Positions 59,340 to 64,000 of a stretch of 64,000 bases of DNA are shown here, piece by piece. Made by a program: the position numbers and the translations under genes. How positions within the stretch are numbered: the first letter of the stretch is position 1; each line of letters begins with the position of its first letter. Under the pieces are notes generated by a model, which ran no database searches, had not been told where the DNA came from, and worked only from the letters and a program-made list of their open reading frames with translations. The DNA is from Phaeodactylum tricornutum CCAP 1055/1 (taxonomy: Eukaryota > Bacillariophyta > Bacillariophyceae > Surirellales > Neidiaceae): positions 496,001 through 560,000 of the forward strand of contig NC_011687.1 in assembly GCF_000150955.2 (NCBI RefSeq), read 5' to 3'.

Positions 59340-62300
59340 TTACATTGATTTTGTTTTTGCCTGAGAACTTCTGCCTGTTTCAAATAGGTTTGTCACAGCG
59401 TACAGCATTTCCTCTCCGAAAGTAAGAGTACGAACCGACTCTCCATCCTGTCCGGAATAGATTGTCGGGAAGGATGTGTCTTCACTTTTCACTGCGAGTA
59501 GCAAATCATTTTCGCTGACGCCGAGACGCTTCGCGTGCTTCTTGAGAGTCTTTATGGCAGTTTCCACATCACCCAAAGAGGAGTCTAAGGACAATGCCGA
59601 AAGCGCAGCATCTAGCTGCTGATCCAAATCATCAAGCCAGTCCATTTCGCCTTCTTTGGACGTGGTCCTAGACTTTTTGGTAGTAATTTGTTTCTTCGGG
59701 CTGTCAACTACCAGCGTTGAAGCAGAAATCATGTTCTTTGGATTCCCCATCCGTGATTCACTATTGTTGTGAGAGCCGACCTTTCCAGATTGCCGGGATA
59801 TACTACTCTTCCGGGATAGCTTCGATAGATTTCGTCGAAGAACATTACTAGGTTCAGAATGCACACCTTTCGTGGCTTCGCCCAGGTTTAGAGGAATGGA
59901 GCTTCGGTCGTTTGGCGATTGCGGCTGGGTCGACTTTCTGCCGGTCATCGGACTCTTGTCCTTGTGACTCCTATTCCAGCGTTTCCTTTCCTTCAAAGTG
60001 TGAGGGGTGATCGGAGGTCTTTCTTTGGAGACCGCCGTTTTATCGGTCTCAGGGGAGTAGGATTCCTGAATAGCTGGCAGGCGCTGTGCGTTGCTAATTG
60101 TAGCGCGGTTATCGTCACAATATTCAATCGGGTAACGCGATAAATGCTCTGAGGTTTCCATTCCACTGATAGAACCGCCTAAGCTTGTTGGAGGCACTGA
60201 AGGAAGAAGTTCGGAATCTTTCGGACCATTCCCCAATGGGCGTGGCTCAGAATCTTCGCATTCCCTCCTTTTGGAAGCGATGCAGTTTGCTGATTTTAAA
60301 TGGACCAATTGCTCCAGGGCGCAATCTTCAGCATGATCAGAGGCATCTCCTTTCGCAGAATTGGCCACATTGGACGAAGAAATTTCAAAACCGCAACCAC
60401 CCCTTTTCCGTTCCCCAACTACTTTGCTGAGAGAAGTCGTCGGCTTTGGAGAAGGCAGAACAACCTTTTCGCCATTTTCAATCTTCAGATACGCCTCGAT
60501 TACCTCGCCAATGCATTCAGTGACATGCGGAAAGCCGCTATTGTCCGACGAAAATCCGAGCTGATCATGTTTGGACGGGCATTTGTTGTCGTAGACTCGC
60601 TGAGTAAGCCCACCGCTCACACTTCCGGTTGAAGGGATTGGCTCACCTTGCAATTTCTGGTGTTCTTCTGACATCAGGAGATCGGGCGCTTTCGGAATTG
60701 ACACGCTTTCTGATGCAGGAAAAATTTCATGCCCGGCAATTTCTGTGCATTTCGCAAGACAAATAGATTCATCTGAGGTAGTAAGACGCTTTTTGAAGAA
60801 TCCGAGGATGTGCTTCGCTTTTGCTACGCTTGTAAGTCTTTTCTTTAGTTTTTCCCCCATCAACCGCCGAGGAGGTTGTACTTCTTGCTCAAGCTCGACA
60901 GGTTTATGGACTGATAATACACCCTTTCGCCCATCGATTAGACGTTTTATGATCCGGAATTTCTTAGAAGGATTGCATTGTTCAGCAGGTGATTGTAGAT
61001 CCAATCTTGCCACTTCATAGAGCGTATCGTCCAAACTTAAAAGCTCATGCATATCAAAAGAGCGAGAATCAGGGTGCGGCATCTGGAGAATTTCTTTAGG
61101 ACCAGCGAGTCCCGATAGAAGCGGCAAAGTTGACATGGATGGCGAGGCAGCATACAAAGATTCGGGGTCCTTTTCAGGCGAGAGATGCGTAGTTGGGACA
61201 GGAGGCTCTTCGCTCGATTTTACGAGACAATGCTTCGGTTCCATTTTCGCCGACTGTGAACAATTTCCAGAGCATCTTTTTTTTAAAGGTAAGACCTTCT
61301 CGGTGGGTGGAATAGTGACGGATGAGTACACCGTCGTTTTCGGGACACAACTGCAATCCGTTGTGTTCGCCTTCTGCGACCGAGGCATCAAACTACACTT
61401 CCTCAGCGGGAATTTTCCGATGGAAATTGATTTTTTCACTTTCGCCTTTTTGCTCGAGGGCTCTCGCAGTTTAGACGATGTGTTCGTTTCGATCGAATTC
61501 GAAAACACCGTGCCGTGCTGTGAGCCGTGCGAAGAGAGATCAGAAGTTGCCTCAGACCCTGCTTTGCTAAGTCGATTCTTTAGGCGTTGGAAGGTACTGC
61601 GACAAGGCGTCATGTCAACAGCCAACTGATGGGTTCCAGCATCTGTTTTTTTTAGCTCACAGGACAATTTGGGACTTGCAAAAGACGCCTCAGTTTGGAG
61701 AAGAGCCTCAGAGAGGTCAAGGTTTTGGGAGGGTGCGGCTTCTTGTCCTCTGGTGATCGGTGACGGCACGTTCCAATCAGGCTCTTTTTTCGTCAAGAAT
61801 TGACTGTGATTTGTTTTCTTTGCCGTCAGGTCCAGACCCGAAAGATTTTTTGACAGTACCGAAGCAGTGAAAGGAGATGCCGTATTCGAGTTGCTGGGCT
61901 GTTCCTTGATCAGTTTCTGTTCAGTACTCTGATGGGGGATTCTACCGTCGAGAGATTCATTCCCTTCGTCCGCCGAAAATGTAATATCCATCCTCTTCCT
62001 TCTTCGCGCGTTGGATAGAGAAGCATTGTATCGCTCTGCGGAGTCCTTAGTATCCGCTGTGGTTAAGAAGGAGCGACAGTCCAGGTCATAACCCATGGCT
62101 TGCAAATCGCGGGCCACTGCATCGGCTTCGTCCGCTCCCGTGGAATTTGGCAGCGGCACCGAGACGTCAATAGAATCTTTTGAGACGACGGTAGCCATTA
62201 AAGCTCGTATCTTTTCTTTACGTAGCCGTGTGGCTGACTGGCGCCTGGGTGGTGCCGACAGCGGTTTTGTAGATTCACCAGGCTTTTTCGAGCGGATCAT

Positions 62301-62867
62301 CTCGGAAGCTGGCACCCTTTTGGTATTTACAAAACGGCTGTTCGATCTCGTGCTATGTTTTTGATTCCTTTTCGACAGCGGGGTCCACTTTTCTTTGTTG
62401 ATCTCAATTTTCTTTTTCTCCCGTCCATGAGAACGGCGTTCCTTGGCTGATGCCGGTGGTGTGTTGTACCCCAATGATGTTGCGCGCCGACCCAATCTTA
62501 AAGGAGTGGCAAACGCTCGTGGACTAAGAGGCAGACGGTTTTTGACAGATCCGCGTTGGTGAGCTTGTTCTTCCGTAGTCCAGTCGGAATCTTCCCCGCT
62601 GGAGGTACAATCACGACCTTCGTTTTCGTTGTTGTCGTCGTCCCCCCAAGAGGCACGATCCTCGTCGTCCGTTGCGGCTGACTGTGAATACAAGGATCCA
62701 CCTTGCGAACTTGGTGTGTTCTGAGTATCGGAGGAATAACAGGCGGATCCGTCTTCCTCGCTTTCATCATCGCTGGAGGATAACTGCGGCGTCACGAGTT
62801 TGCGCGACGTCGTGAAGTGCTTGCTCTTGACCCGGACGATCGTCGTTTCCACCCGACGGGACGTCAT
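59340..62867 (-). CDS. Large Ser-rich disordered protein of unknown function
   Basis: A 1,175-residue intronless frame with a start at 62867 (MTSRRVETTIVRVKSKHF). The sequence is rich in Ser, Lys, Glu and Thr with many basic patches (NARRRKRMD, KERKRWNRSHKDK) and SP/TP sites, and has no TM or signal. Structured-looking pieces are few: DEADAVARDLQAMGYDLDCR (~250), LSLDDTLYEVARLDLQSP (~610) and a helical C-terminal ~100 residues with DWLDDLDQQLDAALSAL, VETAIKTLKKHAKRLGVSE and LTFGEEMLYAVTNLFE. I do not recognise a domain. The uninterrupted 3.5-kb frame and normal start support a real gene, perhaps a nuclear or cytoskeletal scaffold, but that is only a guess from composition. Confidence 0.7.
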   Translation of the reverse strand: MTSRRVETTIVRVKSKHFTTSRKLVTPQLSSSDDESEEDGSACYSSDTQNTPSSQGGSLYSQSAATDDEDRASWGDDDNNENEGRDCTSSGEDSDWTTEEQAHQRGSVKNRLPLSPRAFATPLRLGRRATSLGYNTPPASAKERRSHGREKKKIEINKEKWTPLSKRNQKHSTRSNSRFVNTKRVPASEMIRSKKPGESTKPLSAPPRRQSATRLRKEKIRALMATVVSKDSIDVSVPLPNSTGADEADAVARDLQAMGYDLDCRSFLTTADTKDSAERYNASLSNARRRKRMDITFSADEGNESLDGRIPHQSTEQKLIKEQPSNSNTASPFTASVLSKNLSGLDLTAKKTNHSQFLTKKEPDWNVPSPITRGQEAAPSQNLDLSEALLQTEASFASPKLSCELKKTDAGTHQLAVDMTPCRSTFQRLKNRLSKAGSEATSDLSSHGSQHGTVFSNSIETNTSSKLREPSSKKAKVKKSISIGKFPLRKCSLMPRSQKANTTDCSCVPKTTVYSSVTIPPTEKVLPLKKRCSGNCSQSAKMEPKHCLVKSSEEPPVPTTHLSPEKDPESLYAASPSMSTLPLLSGLAGPKEILQMPHPDSRSFDMHELLSLDDTLYEVARLDLQSPAEQCNPSKKFRIIKRLIDGRKGVLSVHKPVELEQEVQPPRRLMGEKLKKRLTSVAKAKHILGFFKKRLTTSDESICLAKCTEIAGHEIFPASESVSIPKAPDLLMSEEHQKLQGEPIPSTGSVSGGLTQRVYDNKCPSKHDQLGFSSDNSGFPHVTECIGEVIEAYLKIENGEKVVLPSPKPTTSLSKVVGERKRGGCGFEISSSNVANSAKGDASDHAEDCALEQLVHLKSANCIASKRRECEDSEPRPLGNGPKDSELLPSVPPTSLGGSISGMETSEHLSRYPIEYCDDNRATISNAQRLPAIQESYSPETDKTAVSKERPPITPHTLKERKRWNRSHKDKSPMTGRKSTQPQSPNDRSSIPLNLGEATKGVHSEPSNVLRRNLSKLSRKSSISRQSGKVGSHNNSESRMGNPKNMISASTLVVDSPKKQITTKKSRTTSKEGEMDWLDDLDQQLDAALSALSLDSSLGDVETAIKTLKKHAKRLGVSENDLLLAVKSEDTSFPTIYSGQDGESVRTLTFGEEMLYAVTNLFETGRSSQAKTKSM

Positions 62868-62957
62868 GATGATGCAGTTGTGATAGTGCGTTTGGGATGG
62901 GAGGGATGGATTCTCGAGTCAATGTCTTAACCGTAAAGGGCCAAGTAGGCAACTGCG

Positions 62958-63176
62958 ATGAATGCGCTCTGTGGAAGACTACAAAAGCAGTTGTTGACGA
63001 AGGAATATGGGTCACAGACAGCGCCAAAATCGTTGGATGCAAAAAGTGAGTCCTTTGCCGTCGCTGACAAGTTCGCCAAAGCTCGCCAATGTCTACGCAA
63101 CATCCTTCCGGATAGAAAATTGAGAAGGGATAGTAGACGAGAACTTCTGCACCTATTACAAAACTACTTTGGATGA
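62958..63176 (+). CDS. Possible small basic helical protein (72 residues)
   Basis: ATG at 62958. The product is basic and helix-prone (SFAVADKFAKARQCLRNIL, RRDSRRELLHLLQNYFG), and composition is protein-like. It starts only 91 bp from the divergent 1,175-residue gene. No homologue is recognised and a chance frame cannot be excluded. Confidence 0.25.
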   Translation: MNALCGRLQKQLLTKEYGSQTAPKSLDAKSESFAVADKFAKARQCLRNILPDRKLRRDSRRELLHLLQNYFG

Positions 63177-63355
63177 TGTCATTTACATGTTAAATAGTTT
63201 TGTCCTTGCAAGCTTGGTAATTAACTGATCGGGGTCACAGTGTCGTGGTTACGTTTGTCCTCGATAAAGTCATTTTCAATTCCCAACCCCATATCACAGG
63301 CCAAGGTATCTTCGGTGCCCTTTTCGTCCGTCCGGTTTCCGCTCTTGGGAGCGTC

Positions 63356-63378
63356 GGTTGGTCGGTCGGTCGGTCGGT
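63356..63378. repeat. (GGTC)n microsatellite
   Basis: Five GGTC-type units in tandem (ggttggtcggtcggtcggt and following), in non-coding DNA. Confidence 0.85.
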
Positions 63379-63640
63379 ATCGCCGGAGGTTTGTTCCGTC
63401 TGTCCTGGTCTCAGTCGTTTTTGGTGCGCCACCTGGAAGCCGTGTCTATCAACGTGACATTCAAAGGCAGTGAGAGAGCCGATCCAATATCGTCTTCTGT
63501 CCGACTCTTGAAACCACGACGCGAGCGACACACGTACTGCGCGCACAGTGGCAGTATAGTCCGTATAGATACATACATATATTTCCAGTAAAATATACAC
63601 TAGCACATTGCTATCCACACAGACCTTCCATTGGAAGACC

Positions 63641-64000
63641 ATGATAAGGATGAATGTGTCGAAAGCCATCATCATGTATGGGCAACTGTTTGCCGTAGCG
63701 CTCCTTGTGACGTCGGGAGTCTCGGCCGGATCGACATACCGATCGACCCTCGGCGCCTGGTGCATCCCCCGCGGGGGATCGGACTACGACACTAACGACA
63801 CGATAGAAGCGTACGAGCAGGCGCTGGAGTCGGTCAAAGCCAAGGTACTACAAACGGCAGCGTCGTCAATTGAGGATTTGCGTTCCGAAATCGTCGACGG
63901 TGGGAAAGTCGTGGAAGCCTTTGGCACCGCGACGGAGACCATTTGCAACCAAGCGTTGGAGGGTTTTGCGTCCGCCGCGCCGGAAGCCGGTGACGACGCC
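63641..64000 (+). CDS. Secreted protein of unknown function, 5' part (cut by right edge)
   Basis: An ATG at 63641 (or in frame at 63650) opens a frame that runs without a stop to the last base, 120 codons. The N-terminus is a good signal peptide (IIMYGQLFAVALLVTSGVSA) with likely cleavage after VSA. The mature part begins GSTYRSTLGAWCIPRGGSDY, contains two Cys so far, and continues as an amphipathic helical region (TIEAYEQALESVKAKVLQ, SIEDLRSEIVDGGK). I cannot assign a family. High-GC coding composition and the signal sequence support a real gene. Confidence 0.6.
   Translation, partial: MIRMNVSKAIIMYGQLFAVALLVTSGVSAGSTYRSTLGAWCIPRGGSDYDTNDTIEAYEQALESVKAKVLQTAASSIEDLRSEIVDGGKVVEAFGTATETICNQALEGFASAAPEAGDDA

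Larger units (their letters stand above)
62868..63640. other. Divergent intergenic region with a GGTC microsatellite and a possible small gene
   Basis: About 770 bp. It contains the small frame at 62958-63176 listed separately and a GGTC microsatellite at 63356-63378. It also holds an AT-rich run, tacatacatatatttcc, near 63570, about 70 bp upstream of the right-edge gene, which could be a core promoter. Longer minus-strand frames here look spurious. Confidence 0.35.

Noticed and set aside
1-64000. Retroelements, viral insertions, DNA transposons
   Set aside because: No reverse transcriptase, integrase, transposase or capsid-like frame, and no long terminal or inverted repeats were seen.

Overview
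The window looks like nuclear DNA of a pennate diatom, most likely Phaeodactylum tricornutum or a close relative. This is inferred from compact genes on both strands, short GT-AG introns (64 to 216 bp in the genes resolved here), a diatom-type plastid-targeting presequence with an ASAF-like motif, and many long disordered or repeat proteins next to standard eukaryotic housekeeping genes. I see no prokaryotic operons, rRNA, CRISPR array, retroelement or convincing tRNA.

Left part (1-25.7 kb): the 3' end of an ARS2/SERRATE gene, an SFT2 vesicle-traffic protein, a C2-like membrane protein, a sulfotransferase-like type II membrane protein, a two-exon mitochondrial-type small protein, a three-exon myristoylated calcium-dependent protein kinase with a long tail, a three-exon secreted PhoD-type phosphatase, an SGNH-type membrane protein, an aldo/keto-reductase-like plastid protein with a broken frame, a plastid two-domain VOC protein, a 3-beta-HSD/sterol decarboxylase-type enzyme, a small membrane protein, a GH29 alpha-L-fucosidase and a cysteine-motif tail-anchored protein.

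Middle (26-39 kb): a three-exon IMPACT homologue, then a run of repeat and disordered proteins. Four neighbouring genes (29.7-36.5 kb) share a short motif built on W-E-K-P-x-W ... L-R-x-T-G ... G-G-D-L-x-x-P-I-T that I do not recognise. They are flanked by a 71-residue tandem-repeat protein and by a membrane-anchored protein with 15-residue repeats.

Right part (39-64 kb): UPF1 helicase; an unusual CCR4-type EEP nuclease with a Mut7-C RNase/zinc-ribbon module inserted inside the EEP fold; the RNA polymerase III subunit RPC7; an Mpv17/PMP22 protein; a LARP-type La-motif protein; a 1,501-residue divergent ABC protein; a ubiquitin-specific protease; a 1,175-residue disordered protein; and the start of a secreted protein cut by the right edge.

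RNA metabolism is well represented (ARS2, UPF1, EEP/Mut7-C, LARP, RPC7, IMPACT), but the genes are independently oriented and I see no co-transcription. Many neighbours are divergent or convergent. A short motif close to TTACTGTNAGTA recurs in the intergenic stretches and may be a promoter element.
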